Positions 17,711 to 27,570 of a stretch of 64,000 bases of DNA are shown in pieces; the stretch's first letter is position 1, and each line of letters begins with the position of its first letter. Location of the stretch: the NCBI RefSeq assembly GCF_001428075.1, contig NZ_LMSI01000012.1:254507-318506 (forward strand), in the 5' to 3' direction. Under the pieces are notes generated by a model. It did not search any database and had not been told where the DNA came from. It saw only the letters and a program-made list of their open reading frames with translations. Origin of the DNA: Arthrobacter sp. Soil764 (GTDB taxonomy: Bacteria > Actinomycetota > Actinomycetes > Actinomycetales > Micrococcaceae). A program made the translations under genes and the position numbers.

Positions 17711-18157
17711 TCAACCACTCACGCCCTTGGCGGCGTCAGGGAATGGGACAGCGGCCTCCCCCGGCGGGAAGTCCGCGTGACGGTGCACAATCCGCCATTC
17801 GCCGTCTTCCCGGCGGTAGACGTGGGTCACCCGCAACGTGTACTGCCGTGGTGTCCCCTCCACGGTTGTGGAGGTGTGCTCGTAGCCCACCGTGTAGGCG
17901 AGGTCGCCGCTTGCTCCGGCAGCGACGATTTCGAGGTCGAAGGAGTCCGCGTGGGAGAACCAGGAGGCCACGTTGTGGAACATCGGCTCCAGCTCGCCCC
18001 AGCCCGATCCGCTGAGCTGCGCGCCGAAGAGGGTTACGGGATCGTTCCGCGACCACAGCGCCAGGCGTGGAGCGGCGTCACCGTCGTGGATCGCACCGTC
18101 CGCGGCTCGCTGCTGGGGAATCATTTCGGCCAGGAAGGCATCCGTTTCAGTTGACAT
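17711..18157 (-). CDS. SnoaL-like/NTF2-superfamily protein
   Basis: 148 residues from MSTETDAFLAEM at 18157. The NTF2-like cone fold is suggested by its length and by VTHVYRREDGEWRIVHRHAD near the C-terminus, the usual closing strands of DUF4440/SnoaL-like proteins. These small proteins act as isomerases, cyclases, hydrolases or binding proteins; no active-site assignment is possible. It is divergent from a TetR gene that starts about 50 bases away, which probably represses it. A mutated tandem copy lies just downstream. Confidence 0.8.
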   Translation of the reverse strand: MSTETDAFLAEMIPQQRAADGAIHDGDAAPRLALWSRNDPVTLFGAQLSGSGWGELEPMFHNVASWFSHADSFDLEIVAAGASGDLAYTVGYEHTSTTVEGTPRQYTLRVTHVYRREDGEWRIVHRHADFPPGEAAVPFPDAAKGVSG

Positions 18158-18195
18158 GACCAACTCCATTACAGTCAGACCGTTTTGAATACAGT

Positions 18196-18201
18196 TATAA
18201 T
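18196..18201 (+). promoter_or_regulatory. Perfect -10 box of TetR gene, suggesting a leaderless transcript
   Basis: TATAAT ends eight bases before the ATG at 18209, so transcription from it would begin at or very near the start codon. No ribosome binding site precedes either ATG. Leaderless translation is common in actinobacteria. Confidence 0.45.
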
Positions 18202-18208
18202 GCATCCA

Positions 18209-18850
18209 ATGGAACGGAAGATCAAGAGGCAGTACGATTCCCGCCGCCGCCAGGAGCAGGCTGCAGAAACACGGCGGAGCATCATCGCGGCGGCGAACGA
18301 ACTCTTCATTGCCCAGGGGTACGGCCAGACCACCATTAAGCAGGTGGCCGAGCGCGCGGGAGTCTCTGCCGAGACCGTGTACGCCACCTTCCGCAGCAAA
18401 GCTGGGCTGCTGAGGCACGTTTGGTATGTGGACTTTCGGGGTGACGATGCGGACGTGACCCTGTATGACCGCGAGGAGATGCAGTCAATCCTGGCCGAGC
18501 CGGACCTGCCGAACAGGATCCGCCGGCACGCTGTGTTCGTCACGGCGAGCAACCGCCGCATCTTTCCGCTCCTCGACGCCCTTGCCGGAGCCGCTGCGAG
18601 CGAGCCCGACGCGGCCGCGATGCTGGCCGAGTGGGCGGACCGGCGGCTGGACGTTGCCACCCGCTACGCCCACGCCGCGGCCGCCACCGGCCAGCTCGGC
18701 GTCAGCGAAGAGGAATGCAGGGACGTGCTGTACGCGACCATGGACGGCACCCTGTGGGCCCAGCTCGTGGGCCAGCGCGGCTGGAGCGACGAGAGGTTCT
18801 CGGACTGGCTCGCCGCAACCTGGATCGGTGCTCTCGTCGGGACGACGTAG
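18209..18850 (+). CDS. TetR/AcrR-family transcriptional regulator
   Basis: 213 residues from the ATG at 18209 (an ATG at 18200 overlaps the -10 box). The DNA-binding domain has RRSIIAAANELFIAQGY and TTIKQVAERAGVSAETVYATF. A C-terminal ligand domain typical of this group ends GWSDERFSDWLAATW. It is divergent from the SnoaL-like gene pair and probably represses it and itself. Its sequence and gene arrangement parallel the TetR at 34718-35380, which is also divergent from a SnoaL-like gene. Confidence 0.88.
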   Translation: MERKIKRQYDSRRRQEQAAETRRSIIAAANELFIAQGYGQTTIKQVAERAGVSAETVYATFRSKAGLLRHVWYVDFRGDDADVTLYDREEMQSILAEPDLPNRIRRHAVFVTASNRRIFPLLDALAGAAASEPDAAAMLAEWADRRLDVATRYAHAAAATGQLGVSEEECRDVLYATMDGTLWAQLVGQRGWSDERFSDWLAATWIGALVGTT

Positions 18851-18931
18851 CGGACCGGGCTTCAGCCGATGACGCTCCCAAGCCGTGTCCGCCGTCGTCC
18901 TTGTCAATGCTGTGGCAGGGATTGCGTTGGG

Positions 18932-19924
18932 CTATGGCGCGGAGCGTTTGCCCGTGTCCGTGCTGGATCCCGTGGTGGGAACGAAGTTCCAGTCGAAGGA
19001 GCCGTCGCCGTGCAGCGTCAGCCGGAGGAACCCGCGGGTGTCGCTGAACCGCTTGGCGATGTACTTCGGCTTGCTGGTGAACGGGCGGAGATCGATTCCT
19101 CCGGTGGAAACCTGGAACGCCGTCATCCCGTCATCGACGCATTTGTCCGCGTTGTTCACCGGGCAGGACCGCTCGTAGTTGTGCTGCGACCCGGACAGGG
19201 TCAGCCGGACCCGGTACTTCCACATCACGTCGATCCACGGTTTCTGGTAATCAGCGCGCCCGTGTTCCTCGGTATCGGAGGTGAAGTACGGCTCGTGGTA
19301 GACCACCGCAAGGTGCTTGCCCGCCTTCTGGGCGGCGGCGAGGTCCTTATCCAGCCACTTGGTGGCATCCGAAGCCTTCTTTTCGTCGTACCGCCACAGC
19401 GCAGACGACAGGAACGCGAAGTGCCAGTTCCCGAAGTCCTTGGAGTACGGTTCCCCGTTCGGGATAAACCCGCGCTCCTGGTTGATCGCAGCTTTCTCCG
19501 TAGAGCCTTTGCATTGGCCGTTCATGAACTTCGCCAGGTCTTCGTTGCGGCCGGGCTCCCAGTCATGGTTGGGGGCGGACACCCAGTACAGCTTGGGCAT
19601 GGTGCCGCCCCACAGCTTCGCCCACGTGTTCACGTAGTTGTCGCAGTAGCCGGTCTCGTACTGGAAGTCCCCCAGCCCCAGGAACGCGTCAATCTCGTTG
19701 TCCTCCACGAGTTTGGCGATCACGGTGGCATTCCTGCCGGCCGGGGTTTCGGGGTCAACGTTGTCGGCGGGGTTCATGTCGCCCACTGCGGCGATATGCA
19801 CATCGGGAGCGGGAGGCGGCTCCGGCGGTTTCGGCGTGCAGGCAGTGGCAAGGAGCACCAGCAGGGCAGCGGCAACTGCGGCCACGCGCCGGAAGGGTTT
19901 TTCACGAGGGAGTGCCGGCCGCAT
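18932..19924 (-). CDS. Exported metallophosphoesterase, probable lipoprotein
   Basis: 330 residues from the ATG at 19924 with AAGGGGATATGGG upstream; the frame from 19990 is an extension. The N-terminus RRVAAVAAALLVLLATAC ends in a near-lipobox Cys. A Pro-rich linker follows, then a calcineurin-like phosphoesterase core with AAVGDMN, LGLGDFQYETG, APNHDWEPG, YHEPYF and SGSQHNYE. All the expected metal-ligand clusters (D, GD, NH, H, GHxH-like GSQH) are visible. It acts outside the membrane on unknown phosphoesters. It is convergent with the TetR gene. Confidence 0.85.
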   Translation of the reverse strand: MRPALPREKPFRRVAAVAAALLVLLATACTPKPPEPPPAPDVHIAAVGDMNPADNVDPETPAGRNATVIAKLVEDNEIDAFLGLGDFQYETGYCDNYVNTWAKLWGGTMPKLYWVSAPNHDWEPGRNEDLAKFMNGQCKGSTEKAAINQERGFIPNGEPYSKDFGNWHFAFLSSALWRYDEKKASDATKWLDKDLAAAQKAGKHLAVVYHEPYFTSDTEEHGRADYQKPWIDVMWKYRVRLTLSGSQHNYERSCPVNNADKCVDDGMTAFQVSTGGIDLRPFTSKPKYIAKRFSDTRGFLRLTLHGDGSFDWNFVPTTGSSTDTGKRSAP

Positions 19925-20162
19925 CCCATATCCCCTTTCAGCAGCAGAACCGCAGGTCGGCGTACGTGGAACAGTCACGCACGCCGGCACCTTGATCCTC
20001 CTTACGGGCCGGACCGGCTGTCAAGGGCGGGGCGCTGTGAATCCTGAAGGAGGGGGGCTTAGGGAGTGGGGAGGCCGGCAGTGGTTACGGCTGGATGAAC
20101 AATGTCGGAGCCGTCGCCTAGAGTAAATTGCGACGACGTGACGCACCGAACACGGGAACCGA

Positions 20163-21605
20163 ATGGACTTCTACGCCATCAACTCCCTGCGGGACAACCA
20201 TGCAGGCTGGTCGCTCCTCCGCGCCCAGAACGCCCCGCTGGCCCTGGCGTTCTTCATGGCTGCCTTCACCGGGCCCAACCAGCGCAACCTGGGCCGGCAG
20301 GAACTCATCGACGTCCTGGATGACGTGCTGTTCGGGCTGCGGGACAGCGAAGGCGAAGACAGATTCCCCCGGTCCGCAGGCGAATACCTGGACGATTGGG
20401 CGGCGGACGAGCGCAAATGGCTGCGGAAGTACTACGTCCCGGGCGAGGACGAGCCGCATTACGACCTCACAGCGGCTGCAGAGGACGTGGTCCGCTGGGT
20501 GGAGACACTCCGCGGCCGGGATTTCGTGGCTACCCAGTCCCGGCTGACCAGCATCTTTGCCGTGCTCAAGCAGCTGGTACAGCAGTCGGAAACAGACCCG
20601 GAGGTCAGGCTGGCGGAACTGCAGCGCCAGCGGGATGGGATCGACGCCGAGATGCAGCGGATCAGGGACGGCAACATTCGCGTCATGACCGCCCCGGAGG
20701 CCCTGGACCACCTGCAGCAGCTCACCGCCCTGGCCCGGGACCTCCTGTCCGATTTCCGCGAAGTCGAGCAGAACTTCCGGAAGCTCGACCGGCAGGTGCG
20801 CGAGCAGATCGCCACGTGGGTGGGCACTCAGGGCGAACTGCTCGAATCGATCTTCGACAACCAGCAGGACATCAGCAGCTCCCTGCAGGGCCGCACCTTC
20901 CAGGGCTTCTGGGACTACCTCATGTCACCGACGATGCGATCGGAACTGCAGGACCTGCTGCACCGGGCCACCCAGATTGAAGCGCTGGCCGGCAGCGACA
21001 GCCTGCATGCCGTGGCCAATCTGCACCAGGACTGGCTGCCCGCCGTCGAACAGACCCAGGCCACCGTCCGCCAGCTCTCCCAGCAGATGCGCCGGCTGCT
21101 CGATGACAAGGTGTTCCTCGAAAACAAGCGCATCATGCAGCTGATCAGAAGCATCGAATCCGCCGCGCTGGGCACCCGGGAGGCACCGCCGTCGGGCGCT
21201 TTCATGGAGATTGAGGCGCCCTCCGTGGACGTGGTGCTGCCGTTCGAACGGCCGCTGTACGAGCCCAGCCGCAAGGTGACAGTTGAGGACAGCGTGGAGA
21301 ACGCCGAGGACCTGGACGTGGATGCGGGCGCCCTGTTCAACCAGTTCTTTGTGGACAAGGAACGCCTGAAGGCCAACATCGATGCCGTGCTGGCTGAGGC
21401 CGACCAGGCAACCCTCGTGGAAATTACCGAGAAGCACCCGCTCTCCCAAGGGCTGGCCGAAGTGGTGGCCTACTACCAGCTGGCCACCGAGTCGGACTGG
21501 GCCACCATCAATCCAGAGCAGTCCCAGCACCTGTCCTGGCGGCTGCCGGACGGCAGTGTCCGCGAAGCCACCATCGAACAGATCATCTTCGGAAGGCCGG
21601 CATGA
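20163..21605 (+). CDS. jetA: Wadjet component JetA (DUF3375, MksF-like kleisin)
   Basis: 480 residues, matching the DUF3375 family by N-terminal DFYAINSLRDNHAGWSLLRA and the long helical region with FREVEQNFRKLDRQVREQI. In Wadjet type I, JetA is the kleisin-like subunit that joins JetB and the SMC-like JetC ATPase into a condensin-like complex, which extrudes DNA and, with the JetD nuclease, cleaves circular plasmids. It is the first gene of four in tight overlap (its stop overlaps the jetB ATG by four bases). No mobile-element genes flank the operon and its G+C is similar to the neighbourhood. Confidence 0.92.
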   Translation: MDFYAINSLRDNHAGWSLLRAQNAPLALAFFMAAFTGPNQRNLGRQELIDVLDDVLFGLRDSEGEDRFPRSAGEYLDDWAADERKWLRKYYVPGEDEPHYDLTAAAEDVVRWVETLRGRDFVATQSRLTSIFAVLKQLVQQSETDPEVRLAELQRQRDGIDAEMQRIRDGNIRVMTAPEALDHLQQLTALARDLLSDFREVEQNFRKLDRQVREQIATWVGTQGELLESIFDNQQDISSSLQGRTFQGFWDYLMSPTMRSELQDLLHRATQIEALAGSDSLHAVANLHQDWLPAVEQTQATVRQLSQQMRRLLDDKVFLENKRIMQLIRSIESAALGTREAPPSGAFMEIEAPSVDVVLPFERPLYEPSRKVTVEDSVENAEDLDVDAGALFNQFFVDKERLKANIDAVLAEADQATLVEITEKHPLSQGLAEVVAYYQLATESDWATINPEQSQHLSWRLPDGSVREATIEQIIFGRPA

Positions 21606-22243
21606 ACCCCGCCACTGATACGGAAACCCGCACGCCCGAGGAACTTCCCGCCGTCGTCACCCGGATGTTCAAGGGCGTTCTGAATGCGGAGGACGACGAG
21701 AAGGTGTGGCAGTCCCTGCTCGGCCTGACCTCGCAGGTGCGCGATTACGTCTCCGTGCTGGGCCTGGACCTGGTCCTCGATGAGGCCGAAGGCTACGCGT
21801 TCCTCCGCTCCAAGGACGATCCGGACAGCACGCTCCCACGGCTCATCGCACGCCGCACGTTGACATTCAACGTCAGCCTGCTGCTGGCCCTGCTCCGCCG
21901 CCGGATGATGGAGTTCGACATCAACAGCAGCGAAGTCCGGCTCATCATGACGGGGCAGGAAATCGCGGACATGGTGGCGGTCTTCCTGCCGGAGTCCAGC
22001 AACGAGGCCAAGGTCCTGGACCGGCTGGGCACGGACATCAAGAAGGTGGTGGAGCTCGGTTTCCTCCGCAGGCTCAAGGGGCAGCAGGACACCTTCGAGG
22101 TGGCGAGAATCCTCAAGGCGTACGTGGATGCGCAGTGGCTTGAGGAGTTCGACGCGCGGCTGTCCGACTACAAGGCAACACTCGCCGGCGAGCCGCTGGC
22201 CGGCGAGCGCCAGGCAGCACCAGCCGTTGGGGAGGGCAAGTGA
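21602..22243 (+). CDS. jetB: Wadjet component JetB (DUF4194, MksE-like)
   Basis: 213 residues. The winged-helix KITE-type DUF4194 pattern is evident: RRTLTFNVSLLLALLRRRM, VRLIMTGQEI and the DIKKVVELGFLRRL segment ending in VARILKAYVDA. JetB is the accessory subunit that dimerises on the kleisin JetA. It overlaps jetA by four bases at its start and jetC by four at its end, so all are translationally coupled. The C-terminal 30 residues are Ala/Gly rich and probably disordered. Confidence 0.9.
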   Translation: MNPATDTETRTPEELPAVVTRMFKGVLNAEDDEKVWQSLLGLTSQVRDYVSVLGLDLVLDEAEGYAFLRSKDDPDSTLPRLIARRTLTFNVSLLLALLRRRMMEFDINSSEVRLIMTGQEIADMVAVFLPESSNEAKVLDRLGTDIKKVVELGFLRRLKGQQDTFEVARILKAYVDAQWLEEFDARLSDYKATLAGEPLAGERQAAPAVGEGK

Positions 22244-25200
22244 CGATGGACCTGGGCGCGGACCTGCAGGAGAGCTTGTTCAGCCTGGACGAGACAGCGG
22301 ACGACGCCGGCACTCCGCCAGGATTCCGGCTACACCGTTTGGAGTTGCTCAACTGGGGCACATTCCACCAGGGCGTGCGCACGTTCCGGCTGGACGGGGC
22401 CAACAGCCTGCTCACCGGCGACATCGGTTCCGGCAAGTCCACGGTGGTGGATGCGATCACCACGTTGCTGCTGCCCGCGCACAAGATCGAGTACAACAAG
22501 GCAGCCGGGGCGCAGAAGAAGGAACGGTCGCTCACCTCCTACGTCCGCGGCTTCCACAAAAGCGCCCGGAGCACCGGCGGGGAGTACTCGAAGCCGGTGG
22601 CCCTGCGCGGGACCGGCCAGCTGACCGTGGTGCTGGGTGTCTTCCGCAACGCCGTGCTGGGCAAGTGGGTTACTTTGGGCATCACCTTGTGGGCCGCGCA
22701 GGAGGCCGGGACGCCCAACCGGTTTTACTCGCTCGCCGAAGCCGAGCAGTCCATCGCCGCGGACTTCAGCAGCTTCGGCCAGGACCCGCTGAAGCTGAAG
22801 AAGAAGCTCCGGGCAGCAGGCGCAGCTGTCCATGACACCTTTGACCCGTATTCTGCGGCGTTTAAACGGCACTTCGGGATCAGCGGCAACCAGGCCATGG
22901 AGCTGTTCCACCGCACCGTGTCCATGAAGCAGGTGGAAAACATACCTCGTTCGTGCGCAGCAACATGCTCGAGGAGGACGACGTTGCCGCCCGGATCACC
23001 AACCTGATCCACCACTTTGACGACCTGAAGAAAGCCCACGACGCCGTCCTCACCGCCAAGGACCAGATCACGCTGCTGACTCCCATCAGGGAGGGCGCCG
23101 CGCAGCATGCAAAGGTCAGCGCCGAGGATGAAATGGCCCGCAAACAGCGGGACCAGCTGCACCCATGGTTCACCGACCGGAAACTGCAGCTGAGCCTGGA
23201 ACACCAGGCCGAGCTTGAGCGGACGGGCGTGCGGCTGCAGGAGGACTCGGAGCGGCTCAACGGCGAGGTCAAGCAGCTGCGGCGGGACCTCGCCGGGGTG
23301 GAGGAGGACATCCGCACCAACGGCGGCGGCAGGCTGGCAGCGATCGACGCCGACCTGGCCGCCCTGGCCGCCAAGTCCAGTCAGCAGCGGCAGCGGTTCG
23401 AGGCCTACTCCGCCGCCGCGGCGGAGCTCGGTCTGCAGGCTCCCGAGGACCGGGTCGTGTTTGATGCCAACCGGGCACGCCTCGCGGAGGTGGAGCAGGG
23501 CCTGGCCGGCCGCTCGGACGCGCTGCAGGAGGACCGCACCGCCCTGTCCATCCAGGAGTCGGAGCTTCGGGCCAAGGCCGCGGAGATCGCCGCGGAACTG
23601 ACCAGCCTGCAGGCCCGGCGCAACCTGATCCCGCTTCCCCAGCTGGACATCCGCCGCCGTCTCTGTGAGGGAACAGGTATCAAAGACAGCGAGCTTGCCT
23701 ACGTTGGCGAGTTGCTCAAGGTCCGTGACGGTGAGGCCGCGTGGGAGGGTGCGGCGGAACGGACGCTGCGTGGATTCGCGCTCTCGCTCCTGGTGCCCGC
23801 CGAGCACTATGCCGATGTCAGCACGTGGGTGGACGCCAACAATCTGCGTGGCCGGCTGGTCTATCTGCGGGTCGGAGACTCGCACACGCCCAAGGCTGCC
23901 GAACCCGGGACGCTGGCTGCGAAGATCGCCATCAAGCAGGGCACTCCGTTCCGGGACTTCCTGCACGATGAGCTCAGCAGCAGGTACGACTACTACTGCT
24001 GTGAGAGCCTGGCGGAGTTCCGGCGCTACCCCAAGGCACTGACGGTCAACGGCCAGCTCAAGGGCGGCCGCGGACGGCACGAGAAGGATGACCGCAAGGA
24101 CCTGGCGGACAGGCGCAATTACGTGCTGGGCTGGGACAACCACGAAAAGATCGCCCGCTTCCGCACCGAGCAGGATGAGGTACAGGGCAAGCTGAAGGTG
24201 GTGGCGGGGCAGCTGGACCGGGTCAACCGTGAGCTGGGGGCGCTTGGCCGGCACAACCAGCAGCTTGGCATCGTCCGGTCCGTGAACGAGTTCGGCGAGA
24301 TCAGCTGGCAGGCCACGGCCCGCAGCATCGAGGACCTCAAGGTGGAGAAGCGCGCGCTGGAAACCACCAGCGACGTCCTGCAGCAGCTGATGGCCAAACA
24401 GCAGCAGGTCACGGGCCAACTGGAGCGGCTGGAGGACAAGGCGGGCAAGCTGCAGCAGCGCCTCGGTGCCAACGAGAAGGACGCACGGGACATCACCGAG
24501 GCGATCGAGGAGTGCCGCGCTGTCCTCGCTGAGACGCCCGTGACGGACGACGGCGGGGTGCTGGCCGCCGTCGGACGCCTCGCCGAAGAAGCGCTCGGCG
24601 ACAAGCCGCTTACGTACAAGAACACCGCCACCCTGGAAAGCGCGGTGCGGAACGGCCTGACGGACAGGATCGACGCGTTGTCCAAGCGGATCGCCCGGGC
24701 GGCTGAAAGCACGGTCCGGCAGATGGCTGAATTCCGCAACAAGTACCCCAACGAGACCACGGACTTCGATGCGTCGCTGGAGGCTGCGCCGGATTACACT
24801 CGGCTGCTGGAGCAGCTGGTGGGCAACGACCTGCCGCGGTTCGAGGATCAGTTCAAGGACCTGTTGAACCGGAACACCATCCGCGAGGTGGTGGCCTTCA
24901 ATGCGTACCTGGACGGCCGGCGGCAGGACATCATTACCCGGATCGGCGAGATCAACCAGTCGCTGGCGGGCATTCCGTACAACACGGGGCGGCACATCCA
25001 GCTGGAGCAGCAGGCAACGGCGGACCAGGATGTCCGGGAGTTCGGCAGCGATCTGCGGGCCTGCTCGGAAGGCACCATCGGGGACGAGGACCAGTACTCG
25101 GAGCAGAAATACCTGCAGGTGGAGCGGCTGATCGACCGGTTCCGCGGACGGGAGGGTCTCACCGACCTGGACCGGAGGTGGACCGCGAAGGTGACCGATG

Positions 25201-25646
25201 TACGCAACTGGTTCACGTTCTCGGCCTCTGAGAAGTGGACCGAAACCGGCGAGGAATATGAGCACTTCACGGATTCCGGCGGCAAATCCGGCGGGCAGAA
25301 GGAGAAGCTGGCGTACACCATTCTGGCGGCGGCGCTGGCGTTCCAGTTTGGGCTGGGTTCGGGCAAGGGTGCGGGCAGGAACGTCGGCAGTGGGCGGAGT
25401 TTCCGGTTTGTGGTGATTGACGAGGCGTTCGGGCGCGGCTCGGACGAGTCGGCCCGTTACGGGCTGGAGCTGTTCCAGCGGATGAAGCTGCAGCTGCTGA
25501 TCGTCACTCCCCTGCAGAAGATCCATGTGATCGAGCCGTTCGTCTCGCATGTGGGGTTTGTGGCGAACACGAACGGCGACGATTCACAGCTGCGGAACCT
25601 GACCATCCAGGAGTACCGCGAGGAGAAGGACCGGCGTGGCCGCTAA
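22240..25646 (+). pseudogene. jetC: Wadjet SMC-like ATPase JetC, interrupted by a one-base frameshift
   Basis: Two reading frames make up one JetC of about 1135 residues. The first (22240-23007) has the Walker A GDIGSGKSTVVDA and is collinear with JetC up to MKQVEN. It then reads out of frame to a stop. The second picks up at once (22944 onward: TSFVRSNMLEEDDVAARI in frame) and runs to 25646. It carries the coiled-coil arms, the ABC signature SGGQKEKLAYT and the Walker B VVIDEAFGRGSDES. Around 22941-22946 the bases CATACC would restore the frame as CATNACC, so one base appears missing. Either the gene is inactive, the two halves reassemble, or this is a sequencing error. A GTG at 22953 could start the second part. 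Confidence 0.85.
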
Positions 25647-26997
25647 GTCGTGGACTTCGCTGGCCGGCCTGCGGGCGCAGTCGCTGAAGGGATGGACCAG
25701 CGGGGCGCTGCTGCGGGAGCCGTTGGAGCCGTCCGGGGCGTATCCGCGGCGGCGCCCTCTGAAGCGTCCGACGGCGGCGGAACTGCTAGGTGATTATGCT
25801 GCGGTCCGGGGCTGGGCGGCTGAGCTTACTGCCGGGGCCGGTGCGTATTCGCTGGAGACGGTGGAGCTGGGTCAGCGGACCGTCGGGTCCAACCGGATTC
25901 CGGCTGCTGCCGTGTTTTCCACGGTGGAGGACGAGATTGCCTTTGTCGGGAAGGCACGGGAGGCTGCACGTTTTCGTGCTCTTGCCGGCAGCCTTGGGAA
26001 CCTGGATCCGCTGCTGGTGGAGTGGGCGTCGCGGCGCCCTCTGAAGCTCCTTGAACTGGGATCCGATGCGTTGCTTGCTGCACGGGTTGCACTGTTGCTG
26101 AACGACAACCCGTCGCCGGGGATTTACGTCCGGCAACTGGGTTTGCCAGGGGTGCATACGAAGTTCATCGAACGGCACCGGCAGGTCATCGACCAGCTGC
26201 TGGCCACTGTTGCGGCGGTGCCCGTACCTTCTGAAGCGGTGGGTCCGGCGACTGGCCTGGAGGCTGCCCAATCAGACGCCGCTTTGGAAAGCGGGGCCGG
26301 CCGCACACCCGCGGCCCGCTTTGCCCGGCGGCACGGCTTCCTCCATCCGCCCGAGCTGGTCCGGTTCCGGATTTTGGACCCTGCCATTGAGGTCCTTGGC
26401 CCGGCTCAGGACATCACGGTGACAGCAGAGGCGTTCGGTTCCTTAACTCTGCCGGTGGAGAAGGTGATTGCCACGGAGAACCAGGTCAACTTCCTCGCCC
26501 TGCCTGAGCAGGCCGGAACGTTGGCGCTTTACGGCGGCGGCTATGGTTTCTCATCGTTGCGCGATGCAACATGGCTGCGGGCTTGCCGGGTCCTCTATTG
26601 GGGTGACATCGACACCCATGGCTTCCGGATCCTGGACCAGTTGCGGGCAGTCCATCCGCACGTCGAGAGTGTGCTCATGGACGAGGAAACATTCCTCGCC
26701 CACCGCGAGGCCTGGAGCGGGGAATCGGGACCTTCACGGGCTGCACTCACGCGGCTGACCAGAGCTGAGTCGGAACTTTACGAAGCACTGGGCAACGACA
26801 CCTACGGAGCAAGTGTTCGATTGGAGCAGGAGCTGATCCATTGGGATTGGGCCCTCAGGCGACTGAGACTCAGTGCTACGATTGCTACGGAGGTCCGCCA
26901 TGACAACTATCCCCCACCGGGAGTTACGCAACCAGAGCAGCAAGATCCTGGAGCGGGTGAAAAACGGCGAAACCATCGACGTTACGAACAATGGTGA
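25636..26997 (+). CDS. jetD: Wadjet nuclease JetD (DUF3322/DUF2220, Toprim-like)
   Basis: 453 residues from a GTG overlapping the jetC end by 11 bases. An N-terminal DUF3322-like arm (about 1-190) precedes the Toprim-like C-terminal domain. This domain has TENQVNFLALP (the catalytic Glu), YGGGYG, and YWGDIDTHGFRILDQL with the metal-binding D-x-D. JetD is the topoisomerase VI-like nuclease that cuts plasmid DNA loaded by JetABC. After the expected end around WDWALRRL the frame runs on about 45 residues and overlaps the antitoxin gene by 98 bases. This tail has low-complexity composition and probably is not conserved. Confidence 0.9.
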   Translation: MAAKSWTSLAGLRAQSLKGWTSGALLREPLEPSGAYPRRRPLKRPTAAELLGDYAAVRGWAAELTAGAGAYSLETVELGQRTVGSNRIPAAAVFSTVEDEIAFVGKAREAARFRALAGSLGNLDPLLVEWASRRPLKLLELGSDALLAARVALLLNDNPSPGIYVRQLGLPGVHTKFIERHRQVIDQLLATVAAVPVPSEAVGPATGLEAAQSDAALESGAGRTPAARFARRHGFLHPPELVRFRILDPAIEVLGPAQDITVTAEAFGSLTLPVEKVIATENQVNFLALPEQAGTLALYGGGYGFSSLRDATWLRACRVLYWGDIDTHGFRILDQLRAVHPHVESVLMDEETFLAHREAWSGESGPSRAALTRLTRAESELYEALGNDTYGASVRLEQELIHWDWALRRLRLSATIATEVRHDNYPPPGVTQPEQQDPGAGEKRRNHRRYEQW

Positions 26998-27166
26998 AGT
27001 AGCAGCCACCCTGATCCCGCCTGCAGCCTCGCCCTTCGAGCGTCTACTGCTCTCCGGCAGCGTTCGGCAGGCATCACAGCATCCGGTCGACTTCCAGTTG
27101 CTTGAACGAGTGACGCCTGATGTCAGCACGGCAGAAATGCTCGCTGACCTCCGCGGCGACCGGTGA
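26900..27166 (+). CDS. Type II antitoxin, Phd/YefM-like
   Basis: 88 residues from the ATG at 26900 with a strong CGGAGGTCCGCC; a frame extending 27 bases upstream exists. The N-terminus IPHRELRNQSSKILERVKNGE followed by NNGEVAATLIP is the Phd/YefM DNA-binding fold. The C-terminal half (TPDVSTAEMLADLRGD) would bind and cover the toxin. The gene lies inside the jetD 3' end in another frame and overlaps the toxin start by four bases. Confidence 0.88.
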   Translation: MTTIPHRELRNQSSKILERVKNGETIDVTNNGEVAATLIPPAASPFERLLLSGSVRQASQHPVDFQLLERVTPDVSTAEMLADLRGDR

Positions 27167-27570
27167 TCATATACCTAGATACTTCAGCCGCCCTCAAGCT
27201 GGTGGTCGAGGAACCTGAATCCCGGCTACTGGCCGAATTCCTCTCAGCAGCCGCGCATCGGGGCGACCGGCTTGTCGCCTCGATGCTCCTCTACACAGAA
27301 CTGCACTGCGTCGCTAACCGCCGCGGCCTGCCGCCCGAATTGGTCAACGCCGTCCTGGACGGAGTCAATCTGGTGGACGTGACGCGCTCAGACCTTTTGT
27401 ATGCGGCCGCGCTGCCAGGAAAATTGCGCAGCGCCGACGCGATTCACCTCACCACTGCGATCAGACTTGAATCCCAGACCCTGGTCGCGTTCGACAAGGA
27501 ACTCGTGCGGGCAGCGACTCAAGCAGGACTTCATGCGCTCTCCCCGGGAGGCAGCAGGTCCGAGTCCTAG
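27163..27570 (+). CDS. vapC: VapC-type PIN-domain ribonuclease toxin
   Basis: 135 residues with a GTG start overlapping the antitoxin stop. Four acidic PIN residues are visible: Asp6 in IYLDTSAALKL, Glu near 46 in LYTELHCVA, Asp in RSADAIHLTTA and Asp in AFDKELVRAA. VapC toxins are Mg-dependent endoribonucleases that cut tRNA or rRNA and stall growth when the antitoxin is lost. The stop overlaps the convergent SRPBCC gene by four bases. Its position directly after Wadjet genes makes it a possible stabiliser of that operon. Confidence 0.9.
   Translation: MIIYLDTSAALKLVVEEPESRLLAEFLSAAAHRGDRLVASMLLYTELHCVANRRGLPPELVNAVLDGVNLVDVTRSDLLYAAALPGKLRSADAIHLTTAIRLESQTLVAFDKELVRAATQAGLHALSPGGSRSES

Noticed and set aside
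22725..25550. 941-codon minus-strand open frame antisense to jetC
   Set aside because: It is a by-product of high G+C codon bias opposite a real gene; its composition is Val/Leu/Arg/Gln-rich with no domain, and jetC motifs on the plus strand are unmistakable.
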